A DNA stretch of 45,618 bases, from positions 1-45,618 of the IMG/VR virus record IMGVR_UViG_3300049491_000269; one strand, written 5' to 3'. This DNA comes from a virus. Both the position numbers and the translations under genes were made by a program. Positions 40,166 through 45,618 of the stretch are shown in pieces (the first letter of the stretch is position 1; each line of letters begins with the position of its first letter). The notes under the pieces are model-generated. The model did not search any database. It saw only the letters and a list, made by a program, of their open reading frames with translations, and was not told the DNA's origin.

Positions 40166-40390
40166 TCAATACGTCTCACCAGTTTTATCTAGCTTTCTTA
40201 ACATTCGCCAATTAAGATGAGCATAAGTCAAAGCCTGATAATTGATTTCTACGTCAGTTAAGTAAATTAAGCTTAGAGCATTCGATCGGCCCATGAAATA
40301 TCCGATTTCACTATGGAATCTTGCGCTTTCGTGCTCTTTATTCCAGATTTCATTATCAATCTTTTCTGATAGTTTGAATTTATCAATCAT
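40166..40390 (-). CDS. Hypothetical helical protein, 74 aa
   Basis: An alpha-helical protein (MIDKFKLSEKIDNEIWNKEH, YFMGRSNALSLIYLTDVEIN, LTYAHLNWRMLRKLDKTGET). The start shares bases with the stop of the upstream gene. No family is recognised. Confidence 0.5.
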   Translation of the reverse strand: MIDKFKLSEKIDNEIWNKEHESARFHSEIGYFMGRSNALSLIYLTDVEINYQALTYAHLNWRMLRKLDKTGETY

Positions 40391-40659
40391 TAGATTAGTT
40401 CCACTATTTTATTATCGTCTTCATCCCAATTAATAAAAACTCTTTCGATCCTTTCGTAGTCTTGATCTTTTGGATATGCTACCTCTAGATCCTGGGGCAT
40501 TCCTTCTAGGAGTTTAATCAATTCGGCTACGGTTAATGGCTTATGTTTAAATGATTTTAGATGTTCCATGTTTTCTTTGCACTCACTTGTTTTATGATCT
40601 CTATTACAAATATGACAAACTCCACATTCTGGATTAATGCAATCGGTTATAGGTTCCAT
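40390..40659 (-). CDS. Zinc-knuckle protein with conserved C-terminal domain, 89 aa
   Basis: The N-terminus has CINPECGVCHICNRDHKTSE and a further Cys (CKENMEH), a multi-cysteine zinc site. The C-terminal part (LTVAELIKLLEGMPQDLEVA followed by YPKDQDYERIERVFINWDED) resembles a small domain frequent in phage proteins of unknown function. It overlaps the helicase stop by 13 bases. Confidence 0.6.
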   Translation of the reverse strand: MEPITDCINPECGVCHICNRDHKTSECKENMEHLKSFKHKPLTVAELIKLLEGMPQDLEVAYPKDQDYERIERVFINWDEDDNKIVELI

Positions 40660-42248
40660 CTTTTCCCACCCTTAGAGATTAAGATTTCAGATAGCTCTTT
40701 TATAACGCTACTCTGATTCCAGATTACAGATTCCGAGCCCATCGTCTTTTTGCAGATTTCTCTCTTACGCTCTACAATCTCGGCCAAATATTCGTCCGGG
40801 GTTCCAAGTGCTAGGGCATACGTTACGCTAATAGATTCTGCTGTAGCTCCAGGCCGGGGAAATCTCCCTTCTGCCTGTTCTTCATTTGCTGGATTCCATT
40901 GTCTCTCAACAATAATTGCATCCGAACACATTTGCCAATTTTTACCTTCACCAGCGGAAAGCGTTGACGCGATCATGACGCGAATTGAAGGATCTGATTT
41001 CCAGATTTCATCTATTCTCATTCCTACGTCGGTTCCGGCGTTTTCGCTTGTCAACGAAACCGGCATCTTAATTCCCTGCCTTCGGCAGACGTTAGAAATA
41101 TTATTGTAAAGCCCTAGTCCAACATCTTTATGATGAACGAAAAGGCAAATCTTCTTATCTGTCTCTTTCAAGAATTCTTCGACGAAATCAGTAACTGGTA
41201 GAACTTTTGCAATCCCGGTAAGATGACGTAAACGATTCAACTTTGCGAGTAGATTGCCTTGCTCCTCAAACTTCGTACCGTTGTCTTCAGCGTTTTCGTA
41301 TTCTTCTTTAAAATCTAGATAAGCTTTCTTATATGCCTGTTCTACTTCTTCACCAAGTTCTACGAAATAATTCTTACGGAAGATTTTAGGCAAATCCGGC
41401 AAAACTTCATTACGCTCATAACGGATAATGAATTGGTCTGTAATCTTTTTGAATTCATCCGTTCTAAAACGATTTAATCCGCCAACTTTGTAGCCATAAC
41501 CAGACGAATAAGTATCACAATAGTCTCGCTCGAATGCGGCTTGACTATGAAATGTAATAGGATCTAGAATGTTTAGAACGGGGAAATATTCTCCAGCATG
41601 ATTTTTAATTGGCGTTCCGCTTAATGCAATTACGTGGGGAATATCTTTAATCGCTTCGCGTAAAGCTTTTGTTCGTTTTGCTTGCCCGTTCTTAATTTGT
41701 TGACATTCGTCTAGAATTACGAGTTTAAGATTTAGGTCAGAGAAAAAATCTTTAGACTTGAGTAGATCGTAAGAGATTACATAGGCTTTAAACAGACCAG
41801 GGAAAGCTTTATCAGAACCGTTTGATATAACTTGCGCCGGCTGGCCGGTCCAGTCTAGAATCTCTTTCCACCATTGCACTTTTAGGGAGCTTTTGCAAAT
41901 TACGGCGAATGGCATAAGCTTTTCTGGATACTTCGCTACGGCGATAAGCGAACAGATAGTTTTACCAACGCCTTGCTCGTGGAAAATTCCCGTTCTGAAA
42001 TTTGAGTCAACGGTAAAATCTAGAGTCTTATACTGATAGGGGAAAGGTTCCTTACCGCTTAAGCTTTTAACCGTCCAAGGTTTTGCCTTGTCCTCTAGAA
42101 TTTCGATTAGTGTGTGACCGCATTCTAGGAGAGACTTAACTTTTAGATTAAACGTTGTCTTAGACTTGACGGAAGCCAATGCTCCGCAGTAGGGGCAAGC
42201 TTTTTTAATTATTGTAGTTTTCTGTTTTGTTTCTAAATTGGTTAGCAT
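40647..42248 (-). CDS. SNF2-family helicase with N-terminal zinc site
   Basis: 533-residue SF2 ATPase that remodels or translocates on DNA. Motif I is HEQGVGKT (residues 90-97), motif II ILDECQQIK (Asp180-Glu181, Cys-Gln in place of the usual Ala-His), motif III ALSGTPIKNH, and the C-terminal motifs are STLSAGEGKNWQ and QAEGRFPRPG (Q-x2-G-R-x2-R type). Residues 18-45 carry CPYC and CGH, an extra zinc site. It probably assists phage replication or restarts. No clear ribosome-binding site precedes ATG 42248. Confidence 0.85.
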   Translation of the reverse strand: MLTNLETKQKTTIIKKACPYCGALASVKSKTTFNLKVKSLLECGHTLIEILEDKAKPWTVKSLSGKEPFPYQYKTLDFTVDSNFRTGIFHEQGVGKTICSLIAVAKYPEKLMPFAVICKSSLKVQWWKEILDWTGQPAQVISNGSDKAFPGLFKAYVISYDLLKSKDFFSDLNLKLVILDECQQIKNGQAKRTKALREAIKDIPHVIALSGTPIKNHAGEYFPVLNILDPITFHSQAAFERDYCDTYSSGYGYKVGGLNRFRTDEFKKITDQFIIRYERNEVLPDLPKIFRKNYFVELGEEVEQAYKKAYLDFKEEYENAEDNGTKFEEQGNLLAKLNRLRHLTGIAKVLPVTDFVEEFLKETDKKICLFVHHKDVGLGLYNNISNVCRRQGIKMPVSLTSENAGTDVGMRIDEIWKSDPSIRVMIASTLSAGEGKNWQMCSDAIIVERQWNPANEEQAEGRFPRPGATAESISVTYALALGTPDEYLAEIVERKREICKKTMGSESVIWNQSSVIKELSEILISKGGKRWNL

Positions 42249-42276
42249 TTTAATTTACTTTGTTAGGTACGAAAAA

Positions 42277-43056
42277 CTAAGCCTGACCAAAAATGATCTT
42301 TTCCGCCATTGCTCTACTCAATCCAAGCTTGATAAAGCCTTGAATCTTTTTCTCCTGGGCCGTCATCTTTTCCGTTTCCTTCTTTTCTATGTCCTTAAAC
42401 TTAGGAGCGTACTTTTTATCACTTTCAGCTATTGCGGCCCGCTCTGTCGCTGTCGCAATGTTGAGCATTCCGATTTTAGCTAGTTCAGCAGCCTGTTTGC
42501 AGGATTTAAGATCCTTTGTGATTTCTTCAAGAAGTTTAATATGCTCGATTAGGTCATCATAATTATTGGAACCATCGGAATTTTTCTTTACCAAATCCCG
42601 GCAGTAGAAAGTTCGCGTGTTGAAAAGTACTCGTCGTCTCTCATTCTTGAATTCTTCAGTCAACATAAATTGATCCTTTAACTTTTCGCCAACTGATAAG
42701 ATTTCGAGAATTGTTGAAAAATCGTAGGCTGGGGAGGGAACAGGTCGAATCGGCCCGTCTAGGATGGGGCTAGGAGCCTCTGGGCCGGTCAAGGTGGCAT
42801 CCTCTATAGGTGTCTCGTGTGTGTGCCCATCGGTCGCGCCTAGCGCCTCGCTAGGAGCCTTGTAGGCTGTCCCGTCTTCTCTAACGGTTTCCGATTCTCC
42901 ATTAAGTTGCGCTTCTTTAATGTTTAGCTCGACTAGTCTATTTTCTAGATCAGCTCTCTTTTCTTCTCTCGTCATCTTGCTTAAATCTCCTATGCAAGCT
43001 TTACAACGTTTTTCTAAATGTATGTCTAAATAGTCGGTTCCGATGTTATCACGCAT
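42277..43056 (-). CDS. Hypothetical early protein, 259 aa
   Basis: Not recognised. Near the start is RCKACIGDLSKMTREEKRAD, a CxxC plus a charged helix. A Pro/Thr/Glu-rich linker (residues about 70-110) leads to a helical region (LTEEFKNERRRVLFNTRTF, LIEHIKLLEEITKDLKSCKQ) and a C-terminal module (KKIQGFIKLGLSRAMAEKII) that could be a short helical hairpin. It is the first leftward gene after the origin-like region, so it may be an early or replication-associated factor. A weak -10 (TATACT) sits near 43077. Confidence 0.55.
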   Translation of the reverse strand: MRDNIGTDYLDIHLEKRCKACIGDLSKMTREEKRADLENRLVELNIKEAQLNGESETVREDGTAYKAPSEALGATDGHTHETPIEDATLTGPEAPSPILDGPIRPVPSPAYDFSTILEILSVGEKLKDQFMLTEEFKNERRRVLFNTRTFYCRDLVKKNSDGSNNYDDLIEHIKLLEEITKDLKSCKQAAELAKIGMLNIATATERAAIAESDKKYAPKFKDIEKKETEKMTAQEKKIQGFIKLGLSRAMAEKIIFGQA

Positions 43057-43072
43057 GTTTTAATCTTGAGGC

Positions 43073-43179
43073 TAGTATAGCGCCGCATATCCAATGGCCT
43101 AACCTAGTCTACTACTACCTTAGCTTGTAAACCTTCCTAGCACATTGGGTCTAGACATATAAGCGGTTCTGCTATACTA
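43073..43179. promoter_or_regulatory. Divergent GCTATACTA -10-like elements
   Basis: GCTATACTA occurs as TAGTATAGC at 43073-43081 (pointing left, about 12 bases before the start of the gene at 43056) and as GCTATACTA at 43171-43179 (pointing right, with an extended TG 5' of it). Both have poor -35 regions. They may be a divergent pair that needs an activator. The rightward one has no gene ahead but would read into the 19-bp hairpin. Confidence 0.35.
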
Positions 43180-43195
43180 CTCTCAAAACTAAAAC

Positions 43196-43281
43196 TTTTG
43201 ATTAGTTCCTAAGGATGGCCGCAAGATTTAGCCTTTTTACTTGGCCGGAACGTAAACCAAAACCTTAGGAACTAATCAAAA
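43196..43281. ncRNA. Perfect 19-bp inverted repeat, possible structured RNA
   Basis: TTTTGATTAGTTCCTAAGG (43196-43214) is repeated inverted as 43263-43281, 48 bases apart. In RNA this gives a long stem with a loop that itself contains two GGCC-bearing segments. It could be a regulatory RNA, an antisense control element for replication, or a double-strand recognition site in DNA. Confidence 0.45.
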
Positions 43282-43283
43282 AT

Positions 43284-43320
43284 CTTGAGCCGGGGGAATG
43301 AGAGAATGATCCGGCTCAAG
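43284..43320. terminator. 10-bp hairpin, possible leftward terminator
   Basis: CTTGAGCCGG (43284-43293) and CCGGCTCAAG (43311-43320) are perfect inverse copies with a 17-base loop. On the minus strand the stem is followed by ATTTTTG, a modest termination signal; on the plus strand by TTTATG. It could end a leftward transcript from the 43630-43658 promoter and so make a short RNA. Confidence 0.5.
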
Positions 43321-43390
43321 TTTATGAATCAGGATCTATTTTAAATTCTCCCCTTCGACCGGCCCAGCCCTAAACAAAGTTCCTGGAAAA

Positions 43391-43405
43391 CGGTCCGCAG
43401 GACCG
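43391..43405. other. Small hairpin CGGTCC-GCA-GGACCG
   Basis: Perfect 6-bp stem with a 3-base loop. Without a T-run it is not a terminator by itself. It lies within the 43321-43516 stretch between the hairpins and the left iterons and may form part of the same folded RNA. Confidence 0.3.
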
Positions 43406-43516
43406 CCGGAAAGCGATCGGAATTCCTTAGCCTCGAAACGGCCCAACAGTTTAGAGTAAACTGATTTGATCTACTTCCGATTAGATTAATGTTTGTCATA
43501 ATCTTTAGTTTCTTTC

Positions 43517-43571
43517 TCTAGGTTTATTCTAGGTTTATTCTATGTCTTCTCTAGGTTTATTCTAGGTGGCC
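43517..43571 (+). repeat. Left iteron array: 11-bp repeat x5
   Basis: Five abutting 11-bp units: TCTAGGTTTAT (43517), TCTAGGTTTAT (43528), TCTATGTCTTC (43539), TCTAGGTTTAT (43550) and TCTAGGTGGCC (43561). Units one, two and four are identical and all start TCTA, with one helical turn period, typical of a replication-initiator binding array. Confidence 0.85.
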
Positions 43572-43629
43572 GGATCGGATCTAAGTCTCACCAGGGGAGC
43601 GGGTTAGGGTTCTCCCCCCTCTCCCCCAT

Positions 43630-43658
43630 AAGATAGGCTCCCCGGGCTCCATTGTCAA
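43630..43658 (-). promoter_or_regulatory. Leftward sigma70 promoter in the origin region
   Basis: On the minus strand TTGACA (43658-43653) and TATCTT (43635-43630) are separated by 17 bases; start near 43623. The 25-bp sequence 43652-43676 around the -35, including upstream GTGGTAAACATGACACAC, is repeated with one mismatch at 44808-44832. It reads towards the left iterons, hairpins and the gene at 43056. Confidence 0.75.
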
Positions 43659-43670
43659 GTGTGTCATGTT

Positions 43671-43704
43671 TACCACACTGTGGCTACCTTACCACACTGT
43701 GGTA
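43671..43704. promoter_or_regulatory. Paired palindromic operator-like sites
   Basis: TACCACACTGTGG at 43671-43683 and TACCACACTGTGGTA at 43690-43704, the second a perfect 15-bp odd palindrome. Their centres are 19 bp apart. They lie upstream of the leftward promoter, at about -55 to -80, a good position for a dimeric activator or an origin-binding protein. Confidence 0.65.
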
Positions 43705-43762
43705 TCCTAGCCACAGGTAGGGGAGAGGGGGGTATCGGTAAGTGACTCATTCTAAGGATGTT

Positions 43763-43810
43763 AGTAAAAAAAAATAATAAAAAACAAACCTAAAACAACG
43801 AAAAAACTTA
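43763..43810. other. A-rich tract, candidate duplex-unwinding element
   Basis: The segment contains uninterrupted A runs (eight or more) and is almost free of G/C except for a few isolated bases. It lies between the palindromes and the right iteron array, where an easily melted element would be expected. Confidence 0.5.
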
Positions 43811-43892
43811 TAGCTAGCCCCGGGATACCTACCAGGGGAGGGAGGGACCCTTCCCCCTAAGTGCTTGATAGACCTCGGATTACATCCCAAAT

Positions 43893-43947
43893 CATCACCT
43901 AGAATAAGGTTAGATAAAGGCTAGAGAAAAGGTAGAGAAAGCCTAGA
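43893..43947 (-). repeat. Right iteron array: 11-bp repeat x5, inverted
   Basis: Read on the minus strand: TCTAGGCTTTC, TCTACCTTTTC, TCTAGCCTTTA, TCTAACCTTAT and TCTAGGTGATG, each exactly 11 bp. All five start TCTA and resemble the left array consensus TCTAGGTTTAT, in opposite orientation. Length (55 bp) and number of units equal the left array, with 321 bases between. Confidence 0.8.
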
Positions 43948-43957
43948 GAAAGTTTCT

Positions 43958-44146
43958 TTAGATTTCGTCGTCTTTATAAGCTACGTAGTAAGAGCCGAAA
44001 TCTAAACCCTCACTCTTACAGGTTTTGCACTTGACATCTCGCCACGCATCGTTTACGTAAGTACTAGGATGCTTTGCTTCCTGGTAATTTCCGCATTCGT
44101 CACACTTACGGTAAAACTTGCCTTCGATCCTGTATTCAGGTTTCAT
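43958..44146 (-). CDS. Zinc-ribbon protein, 62 aa
   Basis: FYRKCDECGNYQEAKH and RDVKCKTCKSEGLDFG give two CXXC pairs, a zinc ribbon. GAGGT lies 7 bases before the ATG. A 12-bp inverted repeat sits in its leader (44163-44215). Its 3' end lies next to the right iteron array, so it may be linked to origin function. No family is recognised. Confidence 0.65.
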   Translation of the reverse strand: MKPEYRIEGKFYRKCDECGNYQEAKHPSTYVNDAWRDVKCKTCKSEGLDFGSYYVAYKDDEI

Positions 44147-44162
44147 TTTCGTTACCTCAAGA

Positions 44163-44215
44163 CTACCCGGGAAGGATCTATAAACCTTATAAGCTTCCCG
44201 GGTAGGATATGAAGT
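44163..44215. promoter_or_regulatory. 12-bp inverted repeat in intergenic leader
   Basis: CTACCCGGGAAG (44163-44174) and CTTCCCGGGTAG (44204-44215) are perfect inverse copies with a 29-base loop, between the stop of the gene at 44240 and the ribosome-binding site of the gene at 44146. It is a candidate attenuator, RNA-processing hairpin or recognition site, with no T-run. Confidence 0.5.
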
Positions 44216-44239
44216 TACGAATTTACGCGAAACGAAAGA

Positions 44240-44698
44240 CTACAGAAGTCCAGCAGCCTTCAAAGCCTCTCGCGCTGCCGTCTTCTGAGAATCCGACAAA
44301 CCTTCGAAAAGCTTAGCCATCTTGGCAATAGCCTTTTCCGGTCCCTGGGCCGCATTACGAAGACGCACGTAAACTCCCTGGAAAGAGTTACCGTCCGCCT
44401 TTGAGGAGACGAAATCCCAAATCTTGGATTCGTCACCGTCAATTCCGGGGAGCGCAAGGGCGCCTTGCTCATTTACTGCACTGCATTGGGTATAGGACTG
44501 GCGGAAAATCTTAGTAACCTTTCCGTCCTTATCCTTCGCCTTGACCTCTACAACCTTTGCCTTAGTCGTAACATGACCGGCAGAGATCGCGGCCGCCAAC
44601 GGGGCGGAAGGCTCGAAGGTAACGGGCTCGAAAGTTTCGACCTCGACCTCAAACACGTTCTCGTCGTCATCCTGATACTGTTCTCGGGTAATCGGCAT
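44240..44698 (-). CDS. Hypothetical early protein, 152 aa
   Basis: AGGAGA lies about 9 bases before ATG 44698 and the upstream promoter start is near 44779, so the longer in-frame extension to 44797 is not used. The protein has an acidic N-terminus (YQDDDENVFEVEVETFEPVT), a central beta-rich domain (HVTTKAKVVEVKAKDKDGKV, IWDFVSSKADGNSFQGVYVR) and an Ala/Lys-rich C-terminal helix (LSDSQKTAAREALKAAGLL). The family is unknown. Confidence 0.6.
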   Translation of the reverse strand: MPITREQYQDDDENVFEVEVETFEPVTFEPSAPLAAAISAGHVTTKAKVVEVKAKDKDGKVTKIFRQSYTQCSAVNEQGALALPGIDGDESKIWDFVSSKADGNSFQGVYVRLRNAAQGPEKAIAKMAKLFEGLSDSQKTAAREALKAAGLL

Positions 44699-44785
44699 TT
44701 GTCTATGTCTCCTAGACTCATCAGGGGAGAGGATTCTCCCGACGGCTCGCAGGCCGTTTCGTCTAGTCTTGCTTCTCACCCTTCT

Positions 44786-44814
44786 AATGTAGGTCATCGG
44801 CCCAGTCTTGTCAA
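44786..44814 (-). promoter_or_regulatory. Leftward sigma70 promoter before the 44698 gene
   Basis: Minus-strand TTGACA (44814-44809) and TACATT (44791-44786) with 17-base spacing. Sequence 44808-44832 repeats the box around the promoter at 43630 with one mismatch, so both promoters probably share one regulator. The upstream part overlaps the end of the gene at 44826. Confidence 0.75.
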
Positions 44815-44825
44815 GTGTGTCATCT

Positions 44826-45047
44826 TTACCACGAGACGAAATTCTCTAGGGCTTCGGCCAAGGCCATCCGGGCGGGCAAGGTCAAGAGGTAGGGGTTTAC
44901 GCTCCAGCCATACGCGCCTGAATCTTCCGGTTCAGTTTCGGCGAGAATCCGGCGGGCTTCAAGTTCCGCATGAACCGGGCAAGGTCCCTTTGCATCCATC
45001 AATCGCCAATTTCTATCCATTCGGTCCGACAAGAAAGCCTTAGTCAT
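44826..45047 (-). CDS. Hypothetical protein, 73 aa
   Basis: ATG 45047 follows the upstream stop by 4 bases and has AAAGG/AAGGA upstream; an in-frame ATG at 45083 overlaps the gene before. The sequence (MTKAFLSDRMDRNWRLMDAK, HAELEARRILAETEPEDSGA, LLTLPARMALAEALENFVSW) is mainly helical. It is co-transcribed with the SprT-like gene. No family is recognised. Confidence 0.55.
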   Translation of the reverse strand: MTKAFLSDRMDRNWRLMDAKGPCPVHAELEARRILAETEPEDSGAYGWSVNPYLLTLPARMALAEALENFVSW

Positions 45048-45051
45048 TTCC

Positions 45052-45438
45052 TTAACCTTTCTGTTTAGATCCAAATTGCCCAATCCTCTTATATTCTGTT
45101 TTCCAAGAATATAGATCTGGGTTTCCGTACCACGTTTTGACCACGGCTAGCAACATTAATTGAAACTCTCGCCCATGTTGTGCCCGGTTGAAATTGCGGA
45201 GCGGGCAGGCTACTCCGAATTTCATTTTTACAACATGATGGGCGATTTCATGGAGAAGACAATCCAGGCCACGCCAAGTGTGAGGACCTACAAAAATAGT
45301 TTTGTCGAGCGGTTGATATAGGCCATTCTTGGCACGGTTTCCCTTTGTCTCCCAATGTAGCTTGGCGGGAGCAATCTTTAGCTTCCAGCAAACTACATTG
45401 ATAACCGATGCTGCGTCATCGCGTGTCATTTGTGTCAT
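45052..45438 (-). CDS. SprT-like zinc-metalloprotease-fold protein
   Basis: The first leftward gene. ATG 45438 is preferred because the promoter's predicted start falls on it; ATG 45429 is in frame. The 128-residue protein has LHEIAHH (His63, Glu64, His67) and a third His88 (QHGREF), the HExxH...H zinc site of SprT-like proteins. Such proteins cleave DNA-protein crosslinks or act on other targets in the cell; here the target is unknown. It would be expressed very early after infection. Confidence 0.7.
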   Translation of the reverse strand: MTQMTRDDAASVINVVCWKLKIAPAKLHWETKGNRAKNGLYQPLDKTIFVGPHTWRGLDCLLHEIAHHVVKMKFGVACPLRNFNRAQHGREFQLMLLAVVKTWYGNPDLYSWKTEYKRIGQFGSKQKG

Positions 45439-45444
45439 GGTAGA

Positions 45445-45473
45445 AATATAGGACAAACCGAAATCTTTGTCGA
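45445..45473 (-). promoter_or_regulatory. Leftward early promoter, possibly leaderless
   Basis: Minus-strand TCGACA (45473-45468) and TATATT (45450-45445) have 17-base spacing. The predicted start (7 bases after the -10) falls at 45438, on the A of the first ATG, so translation would be leaderless. Upstream are two further TTGACA boxes (about 45489 and 45521) without good -10 partners. Confidence 0.6.
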
Positions 45474-45564
45474 GGGGAATCTTGTCAAAGAATGTAAACA
45501 GATATGAGTGAAACCTTGTCAACCTTTATGAGTGTCTCATCGTCCAGGGTAGGTCAGGGTAAGA

Positions 45565-45592
45565 TGTAGAATGTAGATTGTAGAATGTAGAC
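45565..45592. repeat. Right-end 7-bp repeat, four copies of TGTAGAN
   Basis: TGTAGAA, TGTAGAT, TGTAGAA and TGTAGAC are in tandem with no gaps (also a 14-bp repeat, 13 of 14 identical). The same motif occurs twice at 22-35 in the same orientation. The preceding GGGTAAGAT (45557-45565) is the inverse of ATCTTACCC at 35-43. Confidence 0.7.
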
Positions 45593-45605
45593 TATACATT
45601 GTATA
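45593..45605. other. Palindrome TATACATTGTATA near the right end
   Basis: A 13-base odd palindrome (TATACA-T-TGTATA) in the AT-rich last 26 bases. It could be a site for a dimeric protein or part of the end structure. Confidence 0.4.
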
Positions 45606-45618
45606 CTATATATTATAT

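Larger units (their letters stand above)
43614..43732. repeat. 13-bp G/C inverted repeat framing the promoter
   Basis: CCCCCCTCTCCCC (43614-43626) and GGGGAGAGGGGGG (43720-43732) are perfect inverse copies 93 bases apart, enclosing the leftward promoter and the palindrome pair. Homopurine tracts may form unusual DNA structures or a protein-binding cruciform. Confidence 0.5.
43057..43957. other. Gene-free origin and control region
   Basis: No supported gene in about 900 bases. From left to right it holds a pair of divergent -10-like elements, a 19-bp inverted repeat, two shorter hairpins, an 11-bp iteron array, a leftward sigma70 promoter, a pair of palindromes, a G/C inverted repeat, an A-rich tract and a second iteron array in opposite orientation. 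The combination of iterons, A-rich DNA and control sites is what a theta-type origin would look like. Details are in the sub-features. Confidence 0.7.

Noticed and set aside
43517-43947. CRISPR array
   Set aside because: The 11-bp repeats abut without spacers and no cas genes occur apart from a Cas4-like nuclease fold common in phages; the arrays fit iterons.
44465-45043. 192-residue plus-strand open frame
   Set aside because: It covers the antisense of three leftward genes and a promoter. Its translation is Arg/Ser/Leu-rich without domains, as expected for a shadow frame.
45484-45521. Two additional TTGACA promoters near the right end
   Set aside because: Neither has a -10 match at 16-18 bases, so only the TCGACA-17-TATATT promoter is kept.
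1-45618. Prophage integration genes or insertion sequences
   Set aside because: No integrase, excisionase, transposase or terminal inverted repeats with target duplication are visible. The tRNA is internal and complete, so it is not an attachment-site remnant.

Overview
The window looks like an essentially complete tailed-phage genome of about 45.6 kb, read here as a podovirus-like virulent phage. It has a large terminase, portal, scaffold, HK97-fold-like major capsid protein, a head-tail adaptor, a large nozzle-like tail protein, a repeat-built fibre and several Gln/Gly-rich candidate ejection proteins. I see no sheath, tail tube or tape-measure gene, and no integrase or convincing lysogeny repressor. 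A lipoprotein signal, a putative exported beta-rich protein and canonical sigma70 promoters (-35 TTGACA-like, 17-base spacers) point to a diderm bacterial host. The host genus cannot be read from the sequence.

The genome has two convergent arms. The rightward arm (346-29202) holds virion genes: a TerS candidate, small beta-rich and exported proteins, TerL, portal, scaffold, capsid, connector and tail proteins, the fibre, a glycosyltransferase/methyltransferase/acetyltransferase cassette, then ejection proteins ending in a 1562-residue polyvalent protein with an ADP-ribosyltransferase-like domain. It starts from a promoter at 272-300 and is punctuated by hairpin terminators near 3490 and 12170 and a weaker hairpin near 15010. 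The leftward arm (45438 down to 29199) holds early and replication genes: an SprT-like protein, SNF2-type helicase, Cas4/RecB-like nuclease, GH24 lysozyme, Sak4-like ATPase, DUF669-like protein, tRNA-Leu(UAA), HTH and MazG-like frames, a cytidine-deaminase-like protein, a uracil-DNA-glycosylase/DNA-polymerase-A fusion and a DUF3987-like ATPase. Many very small genes lie between them, often overlapping by ATGA or TAATG, and about a dozen encode CXXC zinc-binding proteins. The arms meet at 29199-29202 with overlapping stop codons and no terminator between them.

The only large gene-free internal stretch (43057-43957) looks like a replication origin and control region. Two five-unit arrays of an 11-bp repeat (consensus TCTAGGTTTAT), in opposite orientation, flank a sigma70 promoter, paired 13-15-bp palindromes, a long G/C inverted repeat and an A-rich tract. 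A 25-bp promoter box there recurs with one mismatch before the gene at 44698. The contig ends carry the same 7-bp motif (TGTAGAN), four copies on the right and two on the left, and are AT-rich, so the ends may be joined in a circle or be related physical termini.

The most unusual items are the mirrored iteron arrays, a candidate -1 frameshift joining an HTH frame to a MazG-like frame at a TTTAAAC heptamer, the UDG-PolA fusion that lacks the Fe-S cysteines, exchanged metal-ligand residues in the Sak4-like ATPase, and the ART-bearing polyvalent protein.
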